Assembly: GCF_033807715.1 (NCBI RefSeq)
Contig: NC_084597.1
Span: forward strand, 11,370,722-11,434,721
Reading direction: 5' to 3'
Source of the DNA: Cololabis saira
Taxonomy: Eukaryota; Chordata; Actinopteri; Beloniformes; Belonidae
Length of the DNA: 64,000 nucleotides
Shown here: one piece after another, positions 44,263-56,817 of the stretch
How the letters are laid out: each line of letters begins with the position of its first letter
Position numbering within the stretch: position 1 is the stretch's first letter
Program-made: the position numbers and the translations under genes
Notes under the pieces: generated by a model
What the model was told of the DNA's origin: nothing
The model's database searches: none
Seen by the model: only the letters and a program-made list of their open reading frames with translations

Positions 44263-44311
44263 ATGGCATCAGAGGTTAAAATGAACTCAGAAGAGGGTGA
44301 CAGGTGCCCAG
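44263..44311 (+). CDS. BCH gene coding exon 1
   Basis: The exon starts at 44245 after acceptor AG at 44243-44244; the ATG at 44263 opens [16 protein letters not shown]; donor GT at 44312. The N-terminus lacks the family's conserved EEWQDED-type segment. Confidence 0.65.
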
Positions 44312-47300
44312 GTGAGAGTGAATCAACTCTAAACATCGTAAAGAACATTGCTGCTCAAAACACATAACTGATTTCACGTTTCTTTCTGCTAGTTCCTCCT
44401 ACCTCTTTATCTCTGGAAGGAGGTTCCACTAGGAAGAAAAAGCTCTCTGCCCCTAAAATCAGCTTGTCACTGGACCAGAGCGAGGATGACTTGTCGGAGA
44501 CGCCAGACTATCTCAACAAGACCATCGACGACCTCGACACTCCAGAGGAGGGAGACGGCCTCTACAACACAGACAACGAGCTGGAAGGGGAAGGTACGGT
44601 GGCCGAGACCCGCCATTGCTGAAAATTAAAGAAACGCTGCAAATAAAATAAACGCTTTGCAAATAAAATAAACGCTGTAAATAAAAACAAATGCCGCTGC
44701 AAATAAAAGAAACGCTGCAAATATAAAGAAACGCCGCTGCAAATAAAAACAAAAACACGCACATAAAAAAGCCACAACGGATCTGAATTACTGGGGACTA
44801 TTTTTGCTGATGCATCAGTGTTTTTTACGTGAGAGGAGAAGGAGAAGGCGAAGAGGACGTAAGTGAAAAGGAAGAAATAAGAAGAGCGAGGAATAACAAA
44901 CACAACGAACGAGAAAATAAGTGAAAAGGTTAGTGTTCAACGTCGCTACGTGTAATTTTTAATGTGCAACACCGGTGCATCGGCAAAAACAGTCCCTGGT
45001 AATTCACTTCCGTTGTAACTTTTTTATATGCGTTATTTTTTATTTTATTGCAGCGGGGTTTCTTTATATTTGCAGCGTTTATTTTATTTGCAGCGGCGTT
45101 TGTTTTTGTTTGCAGCGTTTCTTTTATTTGCTAAGGGTTTATTTTATTTGCAGCGGCATTTGTTTTTATTTACAGCGTTTCTTTTATTTGCAGCAGCGTT
45201 TCTTTTTGTTTGCAGCGTTTCTTTTATTTGCTAAGGGTTTATTTTATTTGCAGCGGCGTTTGTTTCTGTTTGCAGCGTTACTTTTGTTTTCAGCAATGGC
45301 GGGTCTCGGCCATCATAGGAAGGTCTGTTAAATGTTTGAACCTTTGCTGCAGCCAACCCTCCGCTTTTATAAGTTCACACTCCTGTTTCAAGTGTCAGAT
45401 TTCAGCAGTTTTATACACCATCCTTGGTTATAATTCTCCAAGTCAACATTTACTTGCATTTTAAAGTGTCTTTTAGGCAGAGGTGTCAAGTAACGAAGTA
45501 CAAATACTTCGTTACCTTACTTAAGTAGAAATTTTGGTCCCTGGAGTAATTCTTTTTCAGACAACTTTTTACTTTTACTCCTTACATTTTCACGCAATTA
45601 TCTGTACTTTTTACTCCTTACATTTTAAAAACAGCCTCGTTACTCTATTTCATTTTGGCCTTTAATAAAAAACTATCCAGTTAAATTGCTCCATCCGGAT
45701 AGAGTGAATTTGGTTGTGGTTGTTTCAGATGTTCTTGTCCAGTTTTGTTCTTACATCCGTTCCCCTCAGATTCCTGCAACTAAACTTGGATGTACATTCC
45801 AATAAAGGTTAGGATAAATGATAACATGCCTCTGAAGTTTGACTTTTTGCACCATTACAATACTTATAGGCAACTAGTCATCATATCTCCTGCTCTCTGA
45901 AACACGTGTTAATGCTCAATAGTACACATATATGGTTCTTTAATATATTTGCATTATACTAAGATGCATTCATTTTCAATGGCTTTTGTCCTTAATGGCT
46001 TTTTCCCCCTTACATTACTTTTACTTTTATACTTTAAGTAGTTTTGAAACCAGTACTTTTATACTTTTAATTGAGTAAAAAACTTGAGATGATACTTCAA
46101 CTTCTACAGGAGTATTTTTAAACTCTAGTATCTATACTTCTACCTGAGTAATGAATGTGAATACTTTTGACACCTCTGCTTTTAGGAAAGGGTACGTCGT
46201 GCATGGCGACTCACTGCCACGGCTCTGTCAGGGAAGTAAACAGGCGTTGAACTGAATTAAAGTTTGTTTTTTTTTGTTGTTTTTTTTATTATTATTATCA
46301 GAAGCTTTTGCATCTTGTCGCGGGACGAGTGATTCCTTGGATAAAACTGCATCGTACAACTCTGAGGAGAAGCGCCAGGATGGAGAGCTTTGGAGGACGG
46401 TGGTCATTGGGGAGCAGGAGCACCGCATCAACATGAAGATCATTGAACCTTACATGAAAGTGGTCTCACATGGAGGTAACAAACAAAGAGGCACTTTAAT
46501 TGGAGCTCCCATAGCATTTGTGGTTGAAGACAATAATGCATATAATCTCCCGGAAATTAGATTGTCTGGAAAAATTTATTGCTTTGGTTGACCAGTATTG
46601 GTTAGTGCATACTAGCTCACCAAACCCATCCACTTCGCAAAAAGGCTGTCTCATTGGGATGGGGCAACACAGAAGCAACCATCAGCAGAACTGCTAAAAA
46701 CTTCATAGATCAAAAGGTTTTAACGGCGAAACTGATGACTGTCATTCACAGGGGCTCCTTCCACCACTGCACGCCTTTTCTTTTGGATGCCTTTGGTTGA
46801 TACTAATCTGGTTATCGCTCTTCCTGTCTCACATAAACCGTTTCTCTGACTGCTTATGTGCCTGATCGGTGTCAGTTTCTTCTGCATCCACTGGTACTGT
46901 CCATGTGAAATCAAGGCCGTGCATCTAGAGCAGGGGTCGGCAACCCGCGGCTCTAGAGCCGCATGCGGCTCTTTAGCGCCGCCCTAGTGGCTCCTGGAGC
47001 TTTTTACAAAATGTTTGATCTTTTTTTTCCTTTTTTTTTCTTTTTTCTTCTTTTTTTTCCTTTTTTTCTTTTTTCTTTTTTCTCTCATTTTTCTATTTTT
47101 TCCCTTTTTTTCCTTCTTTTTTTTCTTTTTCCTTTTTTAATCTCGACATTTCGACTTTTTTCTCGAAATTTTGACATTTTTCTCAACATTTCAACTTTTT
47201 TCTCAACATTTCAACTTTTTTCTCAAGATTGTACTTCAACATTAATCTCGACATTTCAACTTTTTCTCAGAATTTCAACTTTTTTCTCAACATTTCAACT

Positions 47301-50300
47301 TTTTTCTCAAGATTGTATTTCAACATTAATCTCGAGATTTTGACTTTTTTCTCAGAATTTAGACTTCTCAGAATTTCGACTTTTTTCTCAACATTTCGAC
47401 TTTTTTCTCGAAGTGCAAAATGAAAAAAAAATCTTCCCCCAGTTATAACTAATATAGAAACATGCAGCATGTGTTGTCTTCATTCTAAGGCTTAGACAAG
47501 ACTTTTCATTTTTTGCGGCTCCAGACATCTTTGTTTTTTGTTTTTGGTCCAATATGGCTCTTTCAACATTTTGGGTTGCCGACCCCTGATCTAGAGGAAC
47601 CAGACTAAATCTATGACTTGAGGATGAAAAGAGTTAGGATGGCTGGCCAGGCCGTCGTAAATGTGCACTTTAGCCCTTTTATGTAAGCAATCGGATAGAA
47701 GGTTAAAATCTAACATTAGACACTGCACTTTGCAGCTGAAGGATTTTCACCTATTCGTTCTGGATGTGGAAATCACAGTGACATAGGAATAGGAAGAAAA
47801 GAATCTCAGAAATGAAGACAAATATCGTTCTAAACTTCAGCCGGCAGGATTGACACTAGACTCTGGTTGTCCACACTGAGTAATTCGCATGCTGACTGAA
47901 CCGTGGCGATCACTTTGACACATTAGATGTTTTGCAGTAGCGCCGACTTCATGATGGCCAGTATGACTTTAAAAAAGAAAAAAGCAGTGAAAACGCAGAC
48001 AATATGAAAAATGTCATATCTTCATATAACCCTCCTGCTCCTCCAGCAGCAATTTTATCAGTTTTCAGCAAGCCCAAGTACAGTATCTGATTACAAAAGG
48101 AAAAGCATGTCAAAGAGCCTTTTTTGTGTGCATCCTCTGCATCATGGGAGAGAAGCAGATATCACATCTCTTATGAAATGTATTGTTTTATCAGGGCAAA
48201 AGTGCAACCACAAATGAGGAAGTGCAGGCTGTAGATGAAGCCAGTTGACGAGTCCAGTTTTTGTCTGTTACACGTTAGAAAAACCAGGACTCAGAATGCA
48301 CTTTGGTAAAGGTAACATGCTTAATGACCGCTTGCTTCTAAGATCTTAAACTGGCTCATTGCAAGTGTGCTATAATGCCATGTTTCCCAACCCTGCTCCT
48401 CAGGGGACCTTGTCTATGGGCTCAAATTAAAGCCAGAAATATTTTGTATCTGTAAATAAACTTTGTACTTGTAGAAATATTTTGTGCGTGTGCAAAAAAT
48501 ATTTGTACTTGCAAAAAATATTTGTACTTGTACTTTGTATATCCAATGTTGCACACAGACAAATTAATTCCACAGCTACAAAAATGTTTTAGACATGCAC
48601 AAAATATTTCTACAAGTACAAATATTTTTTGCAAGTACAAATATTTTTTGCACAAGCACAAAATATTTCTACAAGTACAAATATTTTTTGCAAGTACAAA
48701 TATTTTTTGCACACGCACAAAATATTTCTACAAGTACAAATATTTTTTGCACACGCACAAAATATTTCTAAAAGTACAAAGTTTATTTACAGATACCAAA
48801 TATTTATGGCTTTAATTTGAGCCCATACTTGTCCTGCATGTTTTAGATGTAACGGATGGAAACTTCATGTTTCTATCCGAGACAAAAACATTCATGAGAC
48901 CGGCAAAACACAAAAATGTTAAGTTTGATATCGTAGAAGCCACACATCTTGAGCTAAAACAGTTTAAGCTTTAGTATTTTTTGCTTGTAAAAATGGTTCA
49001 GATGTAAAAATGGCAGATCGCTCAAGTAAAGTTCCAAAGATCTGAAATCTGGGTCCACATACTGATTTACATTATACTGGTTTTGTGTCTCTCATGGTCA
49101 TTGGGTAATGTTCTTGCTCACATTTACACTGACCCTATATCCTTTTAAAGAGGTCAATCTGTCTGTTTTGAACTTGAACTTCAGCATTTCCCAGTCTGCT
49201 CGCTGCTGTGGGCTAAAGTTAAACGCAGCTGTCCCATGCAGACGTCACAGAGAAGTCAATATCAGAGGCTCTGTCATCTCAAAATAAGGCATCTCTGTCT
49301 GATGAATAAAAGGAGAATTACATTAATTACATTGATCTGAAAAACAGTGACAGGAAATGGGACGAAGAGACAAGAGACTCGAGAGTGGCAGACTGCAGGA
49401 ATGAAAAAAGGGAAAATAAAAAAAGGGCAGTCAAGTTTTCACCAACAAGGAGAACGATCGAGCTGGCTCTTACTATCTTATTTTGTCTGTGTGCATTTGT
49501 TTTTTCAAATCCAGGTTACTATGATGGGACGAATGCCATCATAGTGTTTGCTGCCTGTTTCCTGCCAGACAGTGGCAAGTTGTGGCAAGCGGAATACCTT
49601 GAAATAATGGACAACCTCTTCCTGTGAGTTCCCTTAAGTGACACACATCGTGCCTTTGAATCACCACTACTTGTCATTTGTTCAGTGTTTTCCGTGATAC
49701 AATTTCACAGCAAGGAAAAGCAAGTATAACAAAACTGTTTCTCAGATATTTTCATCAAAAAATTGGGATTTCATGGTAAAGCTACAGTAAAGTCGTTTAT
49801 CTTGGATAAACTGTAACTACACCCAATATACAAAAGTAAATCTAGTCTTTTCAACAAATCTAAAAGGTTCACACGACAAGGGTAAATGGTTTTATGTGAG
49901 AAGTGGCATTATACATGTCTAAAAGCATTGTCACCAGTAGTGAGAAGTCAAAATGTGCTCATGTAGCTGTCTGGAGGTGAGGGTGTTGGTGCAACTCTGT
50001 CCAGAAGGCTGGAAGTGCAGCCAAGAGCTTCAGCTTAGAAATCATGTGTTGTTGAGATGCAGGATAAGTTGCAGTGGATCAGAATCACCAAAATTGCATT
50101 ATTTATCCTCCAGGAAACTTGAGATTGTGCTTGCTAATACTCCAGGGCGAAATATGTAAGATGAAAGTTGAAAGGTCTAGATCAGGGGCGTCAAATGTGC
50201 GGCCCGCGGGCTGCATGCGGCCCGCGAGAAGTTTCCAACGCAAAAAAACAAAATGTTAATTTACTAAAAAGGAAGGCATAAATAATTGCCATGAATCGCA

Positions 50301-53300
50301 GCATATCCGATAATATATTTCTTCTACAAATCCATCGTTATTCCACAAATAGAGCAGTTTTCGACATTTTTTTTGTTTTCTAGAATGCATTTGCTGATTT
50401 TATTTCTTTGTAGACGGTCGTTTATTTTTATTAACTGATTACTATTATATATTTTTGCAGGAAAAATATCACTGCTAAAAAAGATGATAGAAGATATTTA
50501 TTCTGAGAATTTCAGTTTTGAATACGAGGATAGTGACAAAGTAAAACAGTTAAAAGAGAAGTGCTGACTTTTTCGGCACACTGGCGTAAATATCCACGCC
50601 AATTTTTAAAAATAAATACACTTAATTGTACTGGAAAAATCTCAAAATCACAAAGAAACACTCTTGGATGTAATAAGAAAGATTTTGCTTTTAATTAAAT
50701 TTCCTATAAAAAAGCAAAATATAAAAAAACATACTTGTTTCTGTTTATCTTTGTAAAATGATATTAAAAGTATCTTACATAATTTGAAAAAAAAAACGAG
50801 AAATTTCAAGAAAAGATCCTGAAGAAATATATTTTACATAATTAGAGTGTAAACAAAGTGCATATTTCCTTTAAAATTAACTAAACTGATATTGGATTAG
50901 ATAACAATAGTAAAAAGAAAAGAATTAGAGAAAACATTTTCCGCACTGTTTTTGTTATTTTGAACGTGCGGCCCGCAAGAAAAAAATTGGTCAAATCCGG
51001 CCCGCCAAGCAAAACGAGTTTGACACCCCTGGTCTAGATATTGGTACAAACTGAAGAATGAATCGCAGTTGTGAAACTCCACTCAGCTCGACAACTCACT
51101 CGATGAAACTGAAGGATTCTCATCAATCAAGGGATGTAAAGGTCTGCTCTTTGCCCCTCACATCAGCCACAGCTGAGTGATGTTGTGTCAACCTACGCAA
51201 AACATCCAGCTCGACTGTGCTCTCTCCCAGTCAGTGGTGGTTTCTCACATGGTACATCAAAATCCATGTGATAAAATCTGTTACTGTAACGCCATTAGAG
51301 AGAATCTTTTTTTAGCGAGTCAAGGATATTGTACTGTTGTTGAAATCAGCCCACGGCGCTACCGCAAAAGTAAATGTTACGGTGGCCGAGACACGCCATT
51401 GCTGAAAATAAAAGTAACGCTGCAAACAGAAACAAACGCTGCTGCAAATAAAATAAACGCTGCAAACAAATAGAAACGCCGCTGCAAATAAAAGAAACGC
51501 TGAAAATATAAAGAAACCCCGCTGCAAATAAAATAAAAAACGACGCAAATAAAAAAGCCACAACAGAAGTGAATTACCGGGGACTGTTTTTGCCGATGCA
51601 CCGGTGGTTTTATGTGAGAGGACACCAGCTGGGTTGCCACCTTTCAGAAATAGAAATAAAGGACGCCCCAATTTCAGCAGCGCACGAGCCAAAAAAAAAA
51701 GCCCCAAAACTTCTAAACTGCATAAAAATGTGTTTATTTTATATGAAAAAACGTGTTCTTTAATAGCATTGAACTTGCATGACTGTACAGACAGCCAACT
51801 ATATAGCAGCTGAAATATCCTCCTATGCTCTGTATGTCCACATCAGCCAAGGTGTAGAATATTGCTTCAGGTGAAGAATATGGTGTAAAAGTTAATTTAT
51901 TTCAATAATTCAACTAGAATATGGTGTAAAAGTTAATCTATTTCAATAATTCAACTAGAATTTGGTGTAAAAGTTAATCTATTTCAATAATTCAACTAGA
52001 ATTTGGTGTAAAAGTTAATTTATTTCAATAATTCAACTAGAATTTGGTGTAAAAGTTAATTTATTTCAATAATTCAACTAGAATTTGGTGTAAAAGTTAA
52101 TTTATTTCAATAATTCAACTAGAATTTGGTGTAAAAGTTAATCTATTTCAATAATTCAACTAGAATTTGGTGTAAAAGTTAATTTATTTCAATAATTCAA
52201 CTAGAATTTGCTGTAAAAGTTAATTTATTTCAATAATTCAACTAGAATTTGGTGTAAAAGTTAATCTATTTCTATAATTCAACTATAATTTGGTGTAAAA
52301 GTTAATTTATTTCAATAATTCAACTTAAAAGGTGAAACTAATATATTACCTAGTCTTATTACATGCAAAGCATGATATGTTGAACCTTTATTTGTCATAA
52401 TTTTGATGATGGAATTGATCAATTGAATTGATTATTGATAAATTTAGTGTTGATGTGTGTGTGACAGACGTGTGTATGGGGCGTTAATGAAAATACGGGA
52501 CAAATCGCGTCCCGTATTAGTTCAATACGGGACGCAACATTTTTTTCTCAAATAAAGGACAATTCCGTATTTTACTGGACGGGTGGCAACCCTAGACACC
52601 AGTGTTGTTGTTTTTGTTGTTTTTATCATTAATAATAATGCCAAGAATAATCTATACCGTGGGTAACAATAGTTATTTGGATGAATGTGAAGTTGAAGGT
52701 GTGTGTGTGGTGATCAGGGACTTCTCCTCTCACGTACTGTAAAAAAACACCGGTCCATCAGCAAAAATAGTCCCCGGTAATTCACTTCCTTTGTGGCTTT
52801 TTTATTTGCGTTGTTTTTTTAAATTTGCAGCGGTGTTTCTTTATATTTGCAGCGTTTATTTTATTTGCAGCGGCGTTTATTAGGGCCCGAGCACCTTCAG
52901 TGCGAAGGCCCTATTGTATCTGTAGGAATTTTTTTTCTTTCTTTCTTTCTTTCTTTCTTTCTTTTTTCTTCTGACGAAAGGAGGGCCTTTTTGCCCCCCT
53001 AAATGTGCCCAAAAAGTCACCAAATTTGGCATGCAAGCCAGGCCTGGCGAAAAATTTGATATTTAATGGTTTACATTAATAGGCGTGGCAAAATGGCTCA
53101 ACAGTGCCCCCTTGAAAACTTTGTGCCTCAAGCCCCACGATACGGTTTGACGTACATGCACGAAAATCGGTACACACCTGTATCATGGCACAACTGAAAG
53201 AAAAGTCTCTTGGCGTCATGCCCTAAACCGAACAGGAAGTCGGCCATTTTGAATTAGTCGTGTCATTTTGGCGAAATTTATGCCATTCCTTCAAAAGTTA

Positions 53301-56300
53301 ATTCAGCCCGAACCGTAACGTGCTCCCAAGTGTGTTATACATCAAAATGTGCGTCTCCATCCTGCGACAACACGCATTACTTTTCTCTTTCAAAAGCGTT
53401 ACCGTGGCGGCGCTAGACGCCAAAAAGCGCGCCCACCCTTCATCTGATTGGTTCGACAGAAAAAACTTTGTGCCTCAAGCCCCACAATACGGTTTGACGT
53501 ACATGCACGAAAATCGCTACACACCTGTATCATGTCACAACTTAAAGAAAAGTCTCTTGGAGCCATGGCCGAAACCGAACAGGAAGTCACCCATTTTGAA
53601 TAAATTGTGTCATTTTGGCGAAATTTATGCCATTCCTTCGGAAGTTAATTCAGCCCGAACCGTAACGTGCACCCAGGTGTGTTATACATCAAAATGTGCG
53701 TCTACATCCTGCGACACCACGCATTACTTTTCTCTTTCAAAAGTGTTACCGTGGCGACGCTAGATGCCAAAAGGCGCGCCCCCCCTTCATGTGATTGGTC
53801 CATATTTGATAGTTCTCCAAAAGTCACCAAATTTTGCATGCAAGCCAGACTTGGCGATAAATTTGATATTTCATGGTTTGCATTAATGGGCGTGGCCTAA
53901 CGGCTCAACAGCGCCCCCTAGAATACTTTTATCTGCCATAACTTTTGAATGGTTTGACATAGAGAGTTGTGGGTGGTGTCATGGGACTCTGTAATGAGTC
54001 CTTAAGCTTTGTTGGCCTTAATTAGCCCCGCCCCTTCTTCTGATTGGTTGTCCTGATTTTCTGCTATAACATTGGAATGGTTTGACATAGAGAGTCGTGG
54101 GTGGTGTCATCAGATTCTGTATGGAGTCCTTGACCTTCATTGGCCAGAATTAGCCCCGCCTCTTCTTCTGATTGGTTGTCCCTTTTTTCTGCTATAACTT
54201 TTTAATGGTTTGACATAGGAAGTCGTGGGTGGTGTCATGGGACATTGTACTGAGTTCTTAAGCTTCGTTGGCCTTAATTAGCCCCGCCCCTTCTTCTGAT
54301 TGGTTGTCCCGATTTTCTGCTATAACTTTGGAATGGTGGGTGGGGTCATCAGATTCTGTATGGAGTCCTTGACCTTCATTGGCCTGAATTAGCTCCGCCC
54401 CTTCTTCTGATTGGTTGTCCCTTTTTTCTGCTATAACTTTTGAATGGTTTGACATAGGAAGTCGTGGGTGGTGTTTCTGATATGCTTATGGGGGGCGGTG
54501 GCCGTGAGTGCGAGGGCCCGTTCATCGCTGCTTGCAGCTTTAATTTTACTTGCAGCGCCGTTTCTTTTTATTTGCAGCGTTTATTTAATTTGCAGCGGTG
54601 TTTGTTTCTGTTTGCAGCGTTACTTTTATTTTCAGCAATGGCGGGTCTCGGCCACCGTAAAATGTCTCTAAAAGTGACAGAAACAAAGCTACAAAGTTGC
54701 CTTTCATGCCTGTACAGTGTGGTTGAGATCCCAAAGGCTGTTGTGGGGACAGATGTTGAGTAAGCTGCCATGTCCGAGAGTTTTGGACAGAAATGAGAGA
54801 AGGTAAACCGTAGCGTCTGCAGTTTCTGATGCCAGATGGCTTAAGGTCTGATTCGTGAGAGGGAGGCGTAACTGCAGCTGCTTGATGGATACAATGCAGT
54901 TTTGTCAGCGGGACATGATGGCCACAGCCAGGAAACCAAACGGATCAGCTGTGTTGGACCGTGAGCCGGAGAATGGCATGTCGTCAGGAGGAAAGTAGAT
55001 TCAGACTGAGACCAAAGTCAGTGAAGTTTTAAGGAGTTGTTGAGGAAACTAGCAGAAGATGTGTTCAACTTTATTTTCAAAGGGAGGCGACAAAGTTCCC
55101 TGCTGACTGAAAGGACAAAGAGGAGCTGTGTGGATGAGTGAGGGGAGAAATACAAGAGAGATAACGTGTTTTGAATCATCAGGGAATTGGATTTTAGAAA
55201 AGGTAACTGATGAAAAGAAGGAAATGAGAAAATTCAAAAGGGCTCTCCAATAAAGGAGCAACACTTGTAAAGTTTTATCATAGCTGACATCAAAGTAAAA
55301 GCATTTCAAACATGTTCTTGGCTAAGTTTTTTTTTTTTTTTTTTTTTTTACATTTTTCAAATTCACAGTAAAACTTGATTACTATTTCCTCATATCTTTT
55401 ACTTTCAAGTACAAGACACACGTTGCCTCTCTATTTCACAATTTTGACGGATAAAATGAACATAAATAATTGCATTTCTGACTGGAATGCATTATAGTCA
55501 TTGAAAAGAGCGGCTATTGAAGAGATTTAAACAGAAGTGGGATTTAAATGGGAGTAGCTGCAGACGTTCTTAGAAAAGCAGTGTAATGAGTTCAGGGATC
55601 TGCGCTTTGTTTTTCTTTTTCTTTTGGAGAATCAAAGTTGCATTTTACAAGAACTATGAAGAGGGATTACTATTAAATTACTACAATCAGACGTTCATGT
55701 TTCCCAGAGCAAATGTGAAACAGTCCAATGCTACGCTGTAATTTGCACACAGTAATGCAAATAAGCATTTTTGGAGCCAAAACCGCAGGATTAGATGACT
55801 GAGCATTTTCTTTTTTCCCATTTTCACTAGCATAGTGGGGCAGTAGATATTACCCGATAGTTTTCTTTATCAACAAAATGATCAGTAAGCCCCTCAAACC
55901 ACTACTCAACGTTGGCATGTACATTGGTTCGCCACAATGAGGTCCAGTTATCTTTTTGTTGAAATATTGGAGAGTTGAAATTTAACTTTGACAGAGATAC
56001 TGTATATTGCAGAGGTTTCAAAAGTATTCACATTCATTACTCAGGTAGAAGTATAGATGCTAGAGTTTAAAAATACTCCTGTAGAAGTTGAAGTATCAAC
56101 TCAAGTTTCTTACTCAAGTAAAAGTGTAAAAGTACTGGTTTCAAAACTACTTAAAGTATAAAAGTAAAAGTAATGTAAGGGGGGGAAAGCCACTAAGGAC
56201 AAAAGCCATTGAAAATGAATGCATCTTAGTATAATGCAAATATATTAAAGAACCATATATGTGTACTATTGAGCATTAACATGTGTTTCAGAGAGCAGGA

Positions 56301-56730
56301 GATATGATGACTAGTTGCCTATAAGTATTGTAATGGTGCAAAAAGTCAAACTTCAGAGGCATGTTATCATTTATCCTAACCTTTATTGGAATGTACATCC
56401 AAGTTTAGTTGCAGGAATCTGAGGGAACGGATGTAAGAACAAAACTGGACAAGAACATCTGAAACAACCACAACCACATTCACTCTATCCGGATGGAGCA
56501 ATTTAACTGGATAGTTTTTTGTTTAAAGGCCAAAATGAAATAGAGTAACAAGGCTGTTTTTAAAATGTAAGGAGTAAAAAGTAGAAGTATTTGTACTTTG
56601 TTACTTGACACCTCTGGTATATTGTGAATCGTGCTCAAATCATAGAAGAGTTTGGGTATATTATTCTGGAGGAAGCAATGTTATTTCCTTCCCTGAAGAT
56701 GCCAGTTTCAGAGGTTTTTATGTATTTTAG

Positions 56731-56817
<87 letters not shown>

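Larger units (their letters stand above)
51378..54659. mobile_element. TAYGG-type element 'TACGGTGGCCGAGAC', copy 2, split by two insertions
   Basis: 6-bp TSD AAATGT (51372-51377, 54660-54665); ends TACGGTGGCCGAGAC / GTCTCGGCCACCGTA. Interrupted by a hAT element (51629-52594) and by a repeat of the AGGGCCCGAGCAC family (about 52880-54545). Without them it resembles the 723-bp copy at 44595. Confidence 0.93.

Noticed and set aside
53320..53763. 147-codon open frame
   Set aside because: It lies within the AGGGCCCGAGCAC repeat, and similar frames occur in the copy at 42900-43300; non-coding repeat.
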